A stretch of DNA of 50,307 nucleotides from Actinomycetes bacterium (GTDB taxonomy: Bacteria; Actinomycetota; Actinomycetes; Actinomycetales; Microbacteriaceae), in the NCBI GenBank assembly GCA_023386365.1, contig JAEWJX010000124.1, positions 1 to 50,307 of the forward strand. Reading direction: 5' to 3'. The notes beneath the pieces were generated by a model. The model made no database searches, was not told the origin of the DNA, and saw only the letters and a program-made list of their open reading frames with translations. Position numbers and translations under genes: made by a program. Positions 7,643 through 16,851 of this stretch are shown here, piece after piece (the stretch's first letter is position 1; each line of letters opens with the position of its first letter).

Positions 7643-10600
7643 ATGAGCTACCCCCGCCACGCCGCAGACGACTCGACGACCGACGGCGTCCCCGCATCGC
7701 CCCGCTTCCCCGACATCGAGCGCGACATCCTCGCCTTCTGGAAGGGCGACGGCACCTTCCAGGCGTCCATCGACGCCCGCGAAGGATGCGAGGAGTGGGT
7801 CTTCTACGACGGCCCGCCGTTCGCCAACGGGCTGCCGCACTACGGCCACCTGCTCACCGGCTACGCGAAAGACGTCTTCCCGCGCTACCAGACCATGCGC
7901 GGCAAGCAGGTGCACCGCCGCTTCGGGTGGGATACCCACGGCCTCCCCGCCGAGCTCGAGGCGATGCGTCAGCTCGGCATCACCACCAAAGACGAGATCG
8001 AGCAGATGGGTGTCGGCGCGTTCAACGCGAAGGCGCGCGAGTCGGTGCTGCACTACACGCAGGAGTGGGAGGACTACGTCACCCGCCAGGCGCGCTGGGT
8101 CGACTTCGAGAACGACTACAAGACCCTCGACGTCACCTTCATGGAGTCGGTGATCTGGGCCTTCTCGCAGCTGCACGAGAAGGGCCTCGCCTACGAGGGT
8201 TTCCGCGTGCTGCCGTACTGCTGGAACGACGAGACCCCGCTCTCGAACCACGAACTGCGCATGGACGACGACGTCTACCAGATGCGCCAGGACCAGTCGG
8301 TCACCGTCACCTTCCCGCTCGTCGGCGAGAAGGCGGAGGCGCTCGGCCTCACCGCGGTGAACGCGCTCGCCTGGACGACCACCCCGTGGACCCTCCCCAC
8401 CAACGCCGCCCTCGCGGTCGGGCCCGAGATCGCGTACGCGGTGCTGCCCGCCGGACCCGCGGGTGCCGCCGACGGCTCCGAAGGGGGAGCGGCGCGCTAC
8501 CTCCTTGCCGCCGACACGGTCGCCGCCTACGCGAAAGACCTCGGCTACGCGGATGCCGCATCCGCGGTCGCCGCCGTCGAACGCACCCTCACGGGTGCCG
8601 AGCTGGGGGGCGTGCAGTACGACCGCCTGTGGGACTACTACGTCGAGGAGTACGGCGCCAACGCCTTCACCCTGCTGGTCGCCGACTACGTCGCCACCGG
8701 CGAGGGCACCGGCATCGTGCACCAGGCGCCCGCCTACGGTGAAGACGACCAGATCACCACCGGTGCCGTCGGCATCCCGGTGGTGCTGTCGCTCGACGAC
8801 GGCGGCCGCTTCCTTCCCGCGGTGGCGGATGTGGCGGGCCTGCGCTGGGACGAGGCGAACAAGCCGCTCGTGCAGAAGCTGCGCGCCGATGGTCGCCTGC
8901 TGCAGCTGAAGAGCTACGAGCACAGCTACCCGCACTGCTGGCGCTGCCGCAAGCCGCTCATCTACAAGGCGGTGTCGAGCTGGTTCGTGCGCGTTCCCGA
9001 CATCAAGGAGCGCATGAGCGAACTGAACCAGCAGATCAACTGGGTGCCCGAGAACGTGAAAGACGGGCAGTTCGGCAAGTGGGTCGCGAACGCCCGCGAC
9101 TGGTCGATCAGCCGCAACCGGTACTGGGGCAGCCCGATCCCGGTGTGGAAGTCGGACGACCCCGAGTACCCGCGCGTCGACGTGTACGGCTCGCTCGACG
9201 AGCTGCAGCGCGACTTCGGCCGCCTCCCGCTCGACGAGAACGGCGAACCGAACCTGCACCGTCCGTACATCGACGAACTCACCCGGACGAACCCGGACGA
9301 CCCCACCGGCAAGTCGGTGATGCGCCGCATCGACGACGTGCTGGATGTGTGGTTCGACTCCGGCTCGATGCCGTTCGCGCAGGTGCATTACCCGTTCGAG
9401 AACCGTGACTGGTTCGACTCGCACAACCCGTCCGACTTCATCGTCGAGTACATCGGGCAGACCCGCGGCTGGTTCTACGTGATGCACGTGCTCGCCACCG
9501 CGCTCTTCGACCGCCCGGCGTACAAGAACGTGCTCAGCCACGGCATCGTGCTCGGCTCCGACGGTCAGAAGATGTCGAAGTCGCTGCGCAACTACCCCGA
9601 CGTGTCCGAGGTGTTCGACCGGGACGGCGCCGATGCGATGCGCTGGTTCCTGCTGTCGGGTTCCGTGATCCGCGGCGGCAACCTGATCGTCACCGAGGAG
9701 GGCATCCGTCAGGGCGTGCGCGAACTGATGCTGCCGCTGTGGTCGAGCTACTACTTCTTCACGCTGTACGCCAACAGCGCCGGCTACACGGCCACGCGGC
9801 GCACCGACTCGCCGCACGCGCTCGACCGCTACCTGCTGGCGAAGACCCGCGACCTGATCCACGACGTCACCGAGCGTCTCGACGACTTCGACACCCCGCT
9901 GGCGGCCGAGTCGCTGCGCGACTTCGCCGACGTGCTCACCAACTGGTACGTGCGACGCAGCCGCGACCGCTTCTGGGACGGCACCGACCGCGCCGCGTTC
10001 GACACCCTCTACACGGTGCTCGAGACGGTCGCCCGCCTCGCGGCGCCCCTGCTGCCGCTCGTGTCGGAGGAGATCTGGCGCGGCCTCACCGGCGGACGCA
10101 GCGTGCACCTGGAGGACTGGCCGGATGCGGCGGAGTTCCCCGTCGACACGGAGCTGGTGCGCAGCATGGACCGCGTGCGCGAGGTCGCATCCGCCGGTCT
10201 CGCGCAGCGCAAGGCGCGCGGGCTCCGTGTGCGGCTGCCGCTGGCCGGGCTCACCGTGGTGGTGCCCGACGTGGAATCCCTCGACGGCTTCGCCGACATC
10301 CTGCGCGACGAACTGAACGTGAAGAACGTCGCCGTGGTCGCGCTGGCCGAGTCGAGCCTCGGCGACTTCGGCATCACGAAGCGACTGAGCGTGAACGCGC
10401 GCGCCCTCGGCCCGCGCATCGGCAAGGACGTTCAGCGGGTGATCCAGGCGTCGAAGTCGGGCGACTGGTCGGCGGATGGCGACCAGGTCGTCGCAGGCGG
10501 CCTCGCCCTGCAGCCCGGCGAGTACGAGCTGGAGCTGACCGTCGCCGACGAGACCAGCGCGATCGCCTTCCTGCCCTCCGGCGGGTTCGTGGTGCTCGAC

Positions 10601-10873
10601 ACGGCCGTCACCCCCGAGCTCGCGGCAGAGGGGCTCGCGCGCGACGTGGTGCGTGCCGTGCAGCAGGCACGCAAGGATGCGGGACTCGAGGTCACCGACC
10701 GCATCACGCTGACGCTGGCCGGTGACGCCGCCGCGGTCGCCGCGATCCAGGCGCACGCCGACCTCATCGCGGGGGAGACCCTTGCCACCAGCCTCACCGC
10801 ACGCGAGGCTGGAAACGGGGCGACGCCGGTCGGCGACGCCTCGGCCGTCACGATCGAGCTGGAGCGCGCATGA
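7643..10873 (+). CDS. ileS: Isoleucyl-tRNA synthetase
   Basis: This class I enzyme charges tRNA-Ile. The 1076-residue product has the HIGH-type motif HYGH at 66-69, WDTHGLPAE shortly after, a CP1 editing domain, HCWRCRKPLIYK, KMSKS at 643-647, an anticodon-binding domain and a C-terminal extension. The length and motif style match the long actinobacterial (eukaryote-like) IleRS class, members of which are often mupirocin-insensitive; that property is inferred, not seen. Expression is probably raised when isoleucyl-tRNA runs short, through the T-box leader. Its stop overlaps the folC start by ATGA. Confidence 0.98.
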   Translation: MSYPRHAADDSTTDGVPASPRFPDIERDILAFWKGDGTFQASIDAREGCEEWVFYDGPPFANGLPHYGHLLTGYAKDVFPRYQTMRGKQVHRRFGWDTHGLPAELEAMRQLGITTKDEIEQMGVGAFNAKARESVLHYTQEWEDYVTRQARWVDFENDYKTLDVTFMESVIWAFSQLHEKGLAYEGFRVLPYCWNDETPLSNHELRMDDDVYQMRQDQSVTVTFPLVGEKAEALGLTAVNALAWTTTPWTLPTNAALAVGPEIAYAVLPAGPAGAADGSEGGAARYLLAADTVAAYAKDLGYADAASAVAAVERTLTGAELGGVQYDRLWDYYVEEYGANAFTLLVADYVATGEGTGIVHQAPAYGEDDQITTGAVGIPVVLSLDDGGRFLPAVADVAGLRWDEANKPLVQKLRADGRLLQLKSYEHSYPHCWRCRKPLIYKAVSSWFVRVPDIKERMSELNQQINWVPENVKDGQFGKWVANARDWSISRNRYWGSPIPVWKSDDPEYPRVDVYGSLDELQRDFGRLPLDENGEPNLHRPYIDELTRTNPDDPTGKSVMRRIDDVLDVWFDSGSMPFAQVHYPFENRDWFDSHNPSDFIVEYIGQTRGWFYVMHVLATALFDRPAYKNVLSHGIVLGSDGQKMSKSLRNYPDVSEVFDRDGADAMRWFLLSGSVIRGGNLIVTEEGIRQGVRELMLPLWSSYYFFTLYANSAGYTATRRTDSPHALDRYLLAKTRDLIHDVTERLDDFDTPLAAESLRDFADVLTNWYVRRSRDRFWDGTDRAAFDTLYTVLETVARLAAPLLPLVSEEIWRGLTGGRSVHLEDWPDAAEFPVDTELVRSMDRVREVASAGLAQRKARGLRVRLPLAGLTVVVPDVESLDGFADILRDELNVKNVAVVALAESSLGDFGITKRLSVNARALGPRIGKDVQRVIQASKSGDWSADGDQVVAGGLALQPGEYELELTVADETSAIAFLPSGGFVVLDTAVTPELAAEGLARDVVRAVQQARKDAGLEVTDRITLTLAGDAAAVAAIQAHADLIAGETLATSLTAREAGNGATPVGDASAVTIELERA

Positions 10874-12246
10874 CCGACGAGGACGCCGCCGACTACGAAG
10901 CCGCCGAGCACCGCATCGCGGCGGACGCCGCCTACGAGGAGCTGCTGGGACGCATCGGGGAGGCGGCACCGCAACCGCGCCTCGAACCGACGCGTCGCGC
11001 CGTCGAGCTGCTCGGCGACGTGCACCGCGCGGCGCCGGTCGTGCACGTCACCGGCACGAACGGCAAGACCTCCACGAGCCGCATGATCGAGTCGCTGCTG
11101 CGCGCCTCCGGTCTGCGCACCGGCCTGCTCACGAGCCCGCACCTGGAGCGCGTCACCGAACGCATCGTCATCGACGGCGAGCCGATCAGCGACGAAGCCT
11201 TCGCCCGCAACTGGGACGACATCCGCCCCTACCTGCTGATGGTCGACGCCGAACTGGCCGCCAACGGCGAGGAGACGCTCACCTTCTTCGAGGCGCTCAC
11301 CGTGCTCGCGTTCGCCGCGTTCGCGGATGCACCCGTGGATGCGGTGGTGCTCGAGGTGGGCATGGGCGGCGAATGGGACTCCACCAACGTGGCCGACGGC
11401 CAGGTGGCGGTGTTCGCGCCGATCGCCCTCGACCACACCTCGCGCCTCGGCAACACGGTCTCTGAGATCGCCCGCACCAAGTCCGGCATCATCAAGCCGG
11501 CTGCGAGCGTCGTCACCGCCATCCAGTCGATCGAAGCCCTCGACGAGCTGCGCACCGCCGCCGCCCACAACGAGGCCACGCTCTCGATCGAGCGGGTCGA
11601 CTTCGCCCTCGAATCGACGACCGTCGCCGTCGGCGGCCAACTGGTCGACATCCGCGGTCGCGCCGGCCGCTACGAGGGCGTCTTCTTGCCGCTCTACGGC
11701 GACCACCAGGCGCAGAACGCCGCGGTCGCGGTCGCGGCCGTCGAGTCGTTCCTCGGCGACGGCAACTTCGCGCTCGACATCGACGTGGTCACCGACGGGC
11801 TCGGCGCCACCACGTCCCCCGGACGCCTGCAGCTCGTCGGCATCGAGCCGACGGTGCTCGTCGACGCCGCCCACAACCCGCACGGGGCCACCGCGCTCGC
11901 CGCGGCGCTGGAGGAGTACTTCGACTTCGACGAGTTCGCGATCGTCATCGGGGTGCTCACCGACAAGGACGCCCACGGCATCATCGCCGAACTGGCCGCC
12001 ATCGCCACCCGCGTCGACGTCACCCAGTCGACCTCCGAGCGCGCCATCCCCTTCGAAGAGCTGGCCGACGTGGTGCGCTCCGAAGTCGAACCGGATGCCG
12101 TGTTCGAGCACCCGGATGCCGCCGACGCCGTCGAGGCGGCCCGCGTCTGGGCGTCGGAGTCGCCGCGACGTGCCGTCGTGGTCACCGGGTCGATCACGCT
12201 CGTCGGCGACGCGATCGCGATCGCCCGCGAGCAGGGCTGGAAGTAG
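10870..12246 (+). CDS. folC: Folylpolyglutamate synthase / dihydrofolate synthase
   Basis: FolC adds glutamate to (dihydro)pteroate and folates, keeping folate cofactors in the cell. The 458-residue protein has the P-loop TGTNGKTS near residue 62, the LLTSPHL segment, the omega-loop GMGGEWDSTN and the C-terminal DAAHNPHG signature of the Mur ligase/FolC family. The start codon overlaps the ileS stop (ATGA), so translation is probably coupled. Length is normal for the family. Two base pairs separate its TAG stop from the next ATG. Confidence 0.97.
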   Translation: MTDEDAADYEAAEHRIAADAAYEELLGRIGEAAPQPRLEPTRRAVELLGDVHRAAPVVHVTGTNGKTSTSRMIESLLRASGLRTGLLTSPHLERVTERIVIDGEPISDEAFARNWDDIRPYLLMVDAELAANGEETLTFFEALTVLAFAAFADAPVDAVVLEVGMGGEWDSTNVADGQVAVFAPIALDHTSRLGNTVSEIARTKSGIIKPAASVVTAIQSIEALDELRTAAAHNEATLSIERVDFALESTTVAVGGQLVDIRGRAGRYEGVFLPLYGDHQAQNAAVAVAAVESFLGDGNFALDIDVVTDGLGATTSPGRLQLVGIEPTVLVDAAHNPHGATALAAALEEYFDFDEFAIVIGVLTDKDAHGIIAELAAIATRVDVTQSTSERAIPFEELADVVRSEVEPDAVFEHPDAADAVEAARVWASESPRRAVVVTGSITLVGDAIAIAREQGWK

Positions 12247-12248
12247 CC

Positions 12249-12719
12249 ATGACCGCCGCAGATTCCGCTCCCGCACGCCCGGTGCGCGTGCGCCGGCAGC
12301 GTTCGCTCGTCGAGACGCTGCTGTCGATCGTGCTCATCCTCGAGGCGATCATGCTGTTCTTCGCCTCGCTCGTCATCTTCGGCCTCGACCGGCTCGACCC
12401 CGACTGGAGCGCCCTCGTCTACGGCGGCATCCTCATGGCCGTGCTCGCCGCCGCATCCGGTGTGCAGCGCTGGGCGTGGGGCGTCTGGTTCGGGGCCGCC
12501 CTGCAGGTGGTGATCATCGCGATCGGCTTCATCGAGCCGGCGATGTTCCTCGTCGGCGCCGGCTTCGCCGCCATGTGGGTGTACTGCTACGTGCGCGGCC
12601 GTCAGATCGACGCCCAGAAGCGCGCCTGGCTGGCCGCCGAAGCCCAGGCCGAGAGCGAAGCCGCGGCCGCCACCCCCGATTCCGCACCGTCCACCCCAAC
12701 AGAAGGAAGTACCCCGTGA
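12249..12719 (+). CDS. DUF4233 membrane protein
   Basis: The 156-residue product has a basic N-terminus (RVRRQRSL) and four closely packed hydrophobic segments between residues 20 and 115, then an Ala/Glu-rich cytoplasmic tail. This family is a constant companion of folC and ndk in actinobacteria and has no known function. It follows folC by 2 bp and its TGA overlaps the GTG of ndk, so it sits in the middle of a coupled operon. Confidence 0.9.
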   Translation: MTAADSAPARPVRVRRQRSLVETLLSIVLILEAIMLFFASLVIFGLDRLDPDWSALVYGGILMAVLAAASGVQRWAWGVWFGAALQVVIIAIGFIEPAMFLVGAGFAAMWVYCYVRGRQIDAQKRAWLAAEAQAESEAAAATPDSAPSTPTEGSTP

Positions 12720-13141
12720 CCGCTGTCGAAGAGACCCTCGTGATCGTGAAGCCCGACGGCGTCGCGCGCAACCTGACCGGCGAGATCCTGCGCCGCATCG
12801 AGGCCAAGGGGTACCAGCTCGTCGACATCCGCCTGCTGCAGGCCGACCGCGACCTGCTCGCCGCCCACTACGAGGAGCACGAGGGCAAGCCCTTCTACGA
12901 GCCGCTCGTCGAGTTCATGCAGTCGGGCCCCGTGGTGGCGATCCGCGTGGCGGGCAACCGTGTCATCGAGGGGTTCCGCTCCCTGGCAGGCACCACCGAC
13001 CCCACGAGCGCGGCGCCCGGCACCATCCGTGGCGACCTGGGCCGCGACTGGGGTCTCAAGGTGCAGCAGAACCTGGTGCACGGCTCCGATTCGCCCGAGT
13101 CGGCCGCCCGCGAGCTCGCCCTCTGGTTCCCGGCGAGCTGA
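12716..13141 (+). CDS. ndk: Nucleoside diphosphate kinase
   Basis: Ndk transfers the gamma-phosphate of ATP to nucleoside diphosphates through a phosphohistidine. The 141-residue product shows ETLVIVKPDGVARN at the N-terminus and the active-site motif NLVHGSDS with the catalytic histidine at about 122. The GTG start overlaps the DUF4233 stop (GTGA) and is preceded by AGAAGGAAG. A much longer open frame extends upstream through folC, but that part is a shadow frame; family length fixes the start here. Confidence 0.97.
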   Translation: MTAVEETLVIVKPDGVARNLTGEILRRIEAKGYQLVDIRLLQADRDLLAAHYEEHEGKPFYEPLVEFMQSGPVVAIRVAGNRVIEGFRSLAGTTDPTSAAPGTIRGDLGRDWGLKVQQNLVHGSDSPESAARELALWFPAS

Positions 13142-13149
13142 GCGCTGCG

Positions 13150-13947
13150 ATGACCGGCCCGGGGGCGCCGATCGCGCTCGCCACGTTGCCGAACCTGCGG
13201 GATGCGGGCGGGTGGCCCACCGCCGACGGACGGCGGGTGCGCACGGGCGTGCTGTTCCGGTCGACGGCGCTCGACCGCCTCGATGCGGCCGACAGCGCCG
13301 CGCTGACGGATCTCGGCATCCGCTGCGTCGTCGACTTCCGCACCGAGACGGAGCGCATCAACCAACCGGATCGCACCCCGGCGGGCGCGCGGGAGTTCAT
13401 CGAGGACGTGCTCGCCGATTCGCAGATCGCGGCGCCGGCCCAGATGCAGGCGTTCTTCCGCGACCCGTCGCAGGCGGTCGCGTTCCTCTCGACCGGGCGC
13501 GCGGATGACGCGATGCGCGGCGCCTACCGCGAGTTCATCACTCTGCCGAGTGCCCGTGTGGGGCTGGGGGCGTTCTACCGGCTGCTGCTCGACGACGCCG
13601 ACCTTCCGGTGCTGTACCACTGCACCACCGGCAAGGACCGCACCGGGTGGGCGACGGCCGCGCTGCTGACTCTGCTCGGGGTGTCGGAGGGCGACGTGTA
13701 CCGCGAGTACCTGCTCACCAACGAGCAGCTGCTGCCCGCGCTGGAGCCGCTGTTCCAACGGTTCGCGGCCCACGGGGCCACGCGCGAGATGCTGATCCCG
13801 GTGTTCGGCGTCGACCGCAGCTACCTTGACACCGCGTTCGCGGAGATGCGCGCCGAGTTCGGCACCATCGAGCGCTACTTCGCCGACGGCCTCGGTATCA
13901 CCGAGGCCGAGCAGCAGACTCTCCGCGATCGGCTCACCGAGGCGTAA
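13150..13947 (+). CDS. Tyrosine-protein phosphatase (PTP/DSP-like)
   Basis: The 265-residue product has the cysteine phosphatase loop HCTTGKDRTG, with nucleophile Cys158 and phosphate-binding Arg164. The N-terminal NLRDAGGW pattern and the overall size match the bacterial family that includes mycobacterial PtpB and lipid or tyrosine phosphatases. The substrate cannot be told from sequence. It lies 8 bp after ndk. Its TAA stop is the first half of the -10 hexamer of the next gene. Confidence 0.93.
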   Translation: MTGPGAPIALATLPNLRDAGGWPTADGRRVRTGVLFRSTALDRLDAADSAALTDLGIRCVVDFRTETERINQPDRTPAGAREFIEDVLADSQIAAPAQMQAFFRDPSQAVAFLSTGRADDAMRGAYREFITLPSARVGLGAFYRLLLDDADLPVLYHCTTGKDRTGWATAALLTLLGVSEGDVYREYLLTNEQLLPALEPLFQRFAAHGATREMLIPVFGVDRSYLDTAFAEMRAEFGTIERYFADGLGITEAEQQTLRDRLTEA

Positions 13948-13950
13948 CCT
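13945..13950 (+). promoter_or_regulatory. -10 hexamer TAACCT for a leaderless gene
   Basis: TAACCT begins with the phosphatase stop codon TAA and ends 6 nt before the ATG at 13957. No ribosome binding site is present in the 9-nt gap. Confidence 0.5.
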
Positions 13951-13956
13951 TCCGGC

Positions 13957-14910
13957 ATGCCGCGTTTCCGCGATGCATTGCCGCAACTCGCCCCCGGCGC
14001 CGTCACCCTCACGGACGGCGGGCTGGAGACGACGCTGATCTTCCTCGACGGTTTCGATCTGCCGCTGTTCGCCGCGTTCCCGCTGCTGGATGACCCGGAT
14101 GGTCGCCGTCGCCTCCACGGGTACTACCACCGCGCCGCGGTGACGGCGCTCGATGCGGGTCTCACGTTCAGTCTCGATACGGCCACCTGGCGCGCGAACC
14201 CGGACTGGGCGGCCCGTCTCGACTACTCGGGTTCCGAGTTCGTGCGCATCAACCGCGCGGCGATCGATCTGGCGGTGGAGGTGCGGGACGAGTTCCCCGA
14301 CGACGCGCCGATCGTGCTCTGCGGCGTGTTGGGTCCGCGCGGTGACGGCTACGTGCCGGGGGAGCGGATGTCGGCTCAGGCGGCGCGCGACTACCACCGC
14401 GCGCAGTTGGAGCTCTTCGCCGATTCGGAGCTCGACTATGCGGCGGCGTTGACGATCCCGTACCCGGAGGAGGCGGAGGGCATCGCCCTCGCGGCATCCG
14501 ATGTCGGCATCCCGGTGGCGGTGTCGTTCACGGTGGAGACGGATGGCCGACTGCCCAGCGGGGACACGTTGGCGGAGGCGGTCGAGCGGGTGGATGCCGC
14601 ATCCGGTGGCACGGTCGCCTACTTCGGCGTGAACTGCGCCCACCCCGACCATCTGCCGGAGGAGCTGTTCGGGGGAGCGGCCTGGACGCAGCGCATCCGC
14701 ACGTACCGGGCGAACGCGTCGCGCCTGAGTCACGCCGAACTCGACGAGGCGGAGCATCTCGACCCGGGCGACCCGGATGAGTTGGGTCGCGAGTTCGCCG
14801 ACCTGCGCGAAACCCTGCCGCAGTTGTGTGTGGTCGGCGGATGCTGCGGCACCGACGACCGCCACCTCCGTGCGATCGCGCGCGAGGTGACCCACTCCCT
14901 GTCGGCCTGA
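13957..14910 (+). CDS. Homocysteine S-methyltransferase family protein
   Basis: The 317-residue product belongs to the zinc-dependent homocysteine methyltransferase domain family: TDGGLETTL at the N-terminus, Cys227 in FGVNCAHP and the cysteine pair 296-297 in GGCCGT, the three expected zinc ligands. Such enzymes move a methyl group from S-methylmethionine or a related donor to homocysteine. The longer N-terminal part and different Cys context make it distinct from the second copy at 42119, so the methyl donor may differ. It ends just before a strong bidirectional terminator. Confidence 0.9.
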   Translation: MPRFRDALPQLAPGAVTLTDGGLETTLIFLDGFDLPLFAAFPLLDDPDGRRRLHGYYHRAAVTALDAGLTFSLDTATWRANPDWAARLDYSGSEFVRINRAAIDLAVEVRDEFPDDAPIVLCGVLGPRGDGYVPGERMSAQAARDYHRAQLELFADSELDYAAALTIPYPEEAEGIALAASDVGIPVAVSFTVETDGRLPSGDTLAEAVERVDAASGGTVAYFGVNCAHPDHLPEELFGGAAWTQRIRTYRANASRLSHAELDEAEHLDPGDPDELGREFADLRETLPQLCVVGGCCGTDDRHLRAIAREVTHSLSA

Positions 14911-14913
14911 GCA

Positions 14914-14953
14914 CGCGAGAGGGCGGCCACCTTCCGGTGACCGCCCTCTCGCG
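14914..14953. terminator. Strong bidirectional terminator stem-loop
   Basis: CGCGAGAGGGCGG (14914-14926) pairs perfectly with CCGCCCTCTCGCG (14941-14953). After one mismatch, four more pairs (CACC with GGTG) close on a TTCC loop. It lies between two convergent genes that end at 14910 and 14962 and is symmetric enough to serve both. TTT follows on the plus strand. Confidence 0.85.
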
Positions 14954-14961
14954 CGTTTCGG

Positions 14962-15795
14962 TTACTCGGTGCCGAGCTTCGCGAGCTCCGCGTTCACGAA
15001 CTCGGGGAAGTCGGCGGTGTTGGCGTCCCACTGGGTGCCGTTGATGATCACGGTGGGGGTGCCGCGCACGCCGGAGCGGTCGGTGGCCGCCGTCACCCAG
15101 GGGGTGAACGACTCGTCGAGCACGCACTGGTTCACGTCGGCGTCGTCGAGGCCGGTGCTGGTGACGATCTCGACCAGGCTGCTGTTGCCGAGACCCGGGC
15201 CACCCTCGGAGGGCTGCTGGGCGTACATGGCGGCCATCACGTCGAGGAAACGCTCGGGGGCGTAGTTGGCGACGCAGGCGCCCACGTTGTTGGCGCGGGT
15301 GGCGTAGTCGGTGGTGTAGCCGCGGTAGTCGAGGATCGACACCGGGTGCACCTCGAGGGTGGCGGTGCCGTTGGCGACCATGTCCTGGATGCTGCTCGAG
15401 TACGCCTCTTCGAAGGCCTTGCAGGCGGGGCAGGAGAAGTCGACAAGGGTGACGATGTTGAGCAGACCCTCGCGCGGCGTCGTGGGGACGGGGTCGCCGC
15501 CCTTCGCGATCGCCTTCGTCTCGACGTGCTGCACACCGCCGTCGCCGTCCGCCTCGAACAGGATGCCGTCGCTGAGCATGTTGAGCGGGCCGGCCTCCTT
15601 CTTGGGAGCGGGCTGCAGGGCGATGACCGCCCACACGACGCCTGCGACGATCGCCAGGATCGCGACGGAGGCGACAGTCGGGATCAACCACTTCAGCGTC
15701 TTCTTGCGCTTGAGGTCTTTCTCTCGCTGCACTCGGGCCGCTTCGCGGGCCTCTTCGCGGCGCTGGTTCTTGGTGGGCTTGGGCGTGTCGGTCAC
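14962..15795 (-). CDS. DsbA-like thioredoxin-fold protein, membrane anchored
   Basis: The 277-residue product has a charged N-terminus, one membrane segment (about 36-61) and an extracytoplasmic thioredoxin domain with CPAC (Cys122, Cys125) and the cis-proline motif GTPTVIING (Pro247). Two further cysteines (174, 224) may form a structural disulfide. It probably introduces disulfide bonds into exported proteins. The GTG start has AGGA upstream. The gene directly upstream, in the same direction, encodes the VKOR protein that re-oxidises such enzymes, so the two form one pathway. Confidence 0.93.
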   Translation of the reverse strand: MTDTPKPTKNQRREEAREAARVQREKDLKRKKTLKWLIPTVASVAILAIVAGVVWAVIALQPAPKKEAGPLNMLSDGILFEADGDGGVQHVETKAIAKGGDPVPTTPREGLLNIVTLVDFSCPACKAFEEAYSSSIQDMVANGTATLEVHPVSILDYRGYTTDYATRANNVGACVANYAPERFLDVMAAMYAQQPSEGGPGLGNSSLVEIVTSTGLDDADVNQCVLDESFTPWVTAATDRSGVRGTPTVIINGTQWDANTADFPEFVNAELAKLGTE

Positions 15796-15865
15796 GGGTG
15801 AATCCTGTTTCAGTCGGGATCGGAGAACGCTGGGAATGGTTGTCGCTTTGAGTTTACGGGGGTGC

Positions 15866-16510
15866 TCAGAAGAAGCTCTGGATGACGGGCATCTGGGTCT
15901 GGGCGATGACGAAGATGACCAGCAGGATCACGATCGTGATCGGGGCCACCCACGGAAGCAGTGCACGTCCGGCGGGCCGGACCCGTTCGCCGAAGACCCC
16001 TTCGGACATGTTCCGGAACGTCACCGCGAGGAAGGTCGGGTAGGTGACCGACCAGGTCAGCACGCAGTGGGGGCACAGCGTGTGGAGCTCGAAGATCGAC
16101 TGGCTGGCGAGCCAGATCACGAAGATCACCGCGCCCAGCACCCCGATGTTGAAGAGCACCCAGAACCACCGCGCGAAGCGGGCACCCGCCAGGAGTGCCA
16201 CACCCACCACGATCGGCGCCATCCAGCAGATGAGGCCGATGATCGGGTTCGGGAATCCGAACACCGAGCCCTGCCAGGAGTCGAGGTTCTTGGTGCACTG
16301 CACGAACACGCTGATGTCGCAGCTCGCCGCGACGCCCGGGTTCTGCAGGGCGTGGAACTTCTCGACGGTGAGCGCGAACGCGGCGATCTCGCCGATCACA
16401 CCCGCCACGATGAGCCAGATCGCGAAAACCCAGGGGGTGCGCTTCTCGGGCTGGGCGGGTTCGAGGTCGTCTTCGAAACCCGGGTCGGCGACAGGTGCGG
16501 CGGCGGTCAT
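15866..16510 (-). CDS. Vitamin K epoxide reductase family protein (DsbB-like)
   Basis: The 214-residue integral membrane protein carries all four VKOR redox cysteines: Cys64 and Cys72 in CDISVFVQC, and the CPHC pair at 146-149 near the quinone site. Hydrophobic segments lie at about 28-50, 88-108, 114-136, 150-165 and 186-205. Bacterial VKOR passes electrons from reduced DsbA to quinone, replacing DsbB. The start at 16510 is favoured by GGAGG 8 nt upstream. The DsbA-like partner follows 70 bp downstream. Confidence 0.95.
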   Translation of the reverse strand: MTAAAPVADPGFEDDLEPAQPEKRTPWVFAIWLIVAGVIGEIAAFALTVEKFHALQNPGVAASCDISVFVQCTKNLDSWQGSVFGFPNPIIGLICWMAPIVVGVALLAGARFARWFWVLFNIGVLGAVIFVIWLASQSIFELHTLCPHCVLTWSVTYPTFLAVTFRNMSEGVFGERVRPAGRALLPWVAPITIVILLVIFVIAQTQMPVIQSFF

Positions 16511-16541
16511 GGCGCGATCCTCCCACGCCGTGCTTGAGGAA

Positions 16542-16571
16542 ATGCCGCAAACGGCATCCCCGTGCGATAAT
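16542..16571 (+). promoter_or_regulatory. Candidate rne promoter with adjacent inverted repeat
   Basis: TGCGATAAT at 16563-16571 resembles an extended -10 element. Just upstream ATGCCG (16542-16547) and CGGCAT (16552-16557) form a perfect 6-bp inverted repeat around CAAA, possibly an operator shared with the divergent VKOR-DsbA operon. No good -35 is seen. Confidence 0.4.
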
Positions 16572-16577
16572 CGTGAC

Positions 16578-16851
16578 AGTCGCCGTGTGCGACCACGAAA
16601 AGCTTGACCGGGCATCACCGGGCCAGCAGGTGCTCCTCCCGCCGCGTCGGGAACCGCACCCAGACGGATAGCCAGTTCCGCGGATCCCCAGGATCCGGGC
16701 TGTGAGAGAGCCGAAGCCGTGAGAGGGCGAGCGCGACCGACCGCCTTGCGAGGTCGCAGACCACATACAGGATTAGCGTTCCGCCCAGGCGGGACAGCAG
16801 GAGAGTACCCGGAGGCCGGCGCGGTCGCCCCGGGCGAGGAGTGCACCAGCG
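16578..16851 (+). promoter_or_regulatory. Long 5' leader of rne
   Basis: If transcription starts just after the -10 at 16566-16571, the rne message has a leader of about 270 nt without a credible open reading frame. It contains CGGATCC (16681-16687) and GGATCCG (16691-16697), a perfect 7-bp stem, and other G/C-rich stems. Long leaders that allow autoregulation are established for rne in enterobacteria; here autoregulation is only inferred. Confidence 0.4.

Noticed and set aside
6236..10969. A 1577-codon open frame on the minus strand opposite ileS
   Set aside because: It is rich in Arg, His, Gly and Ala without any domain, and runs antisense to the clear ileS, DUF1648 and gntR genes; a high-GC shadow frame.
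11327..13141. A 604-codon frame appearing to fuse an unknown Ser/Arg-rich protein to Ndk
   Set aside because: The first 460 codons are the wrong frame of folC and DUF4233; Ndk begins at GTG 12716 with a ribosome binding site and family length.
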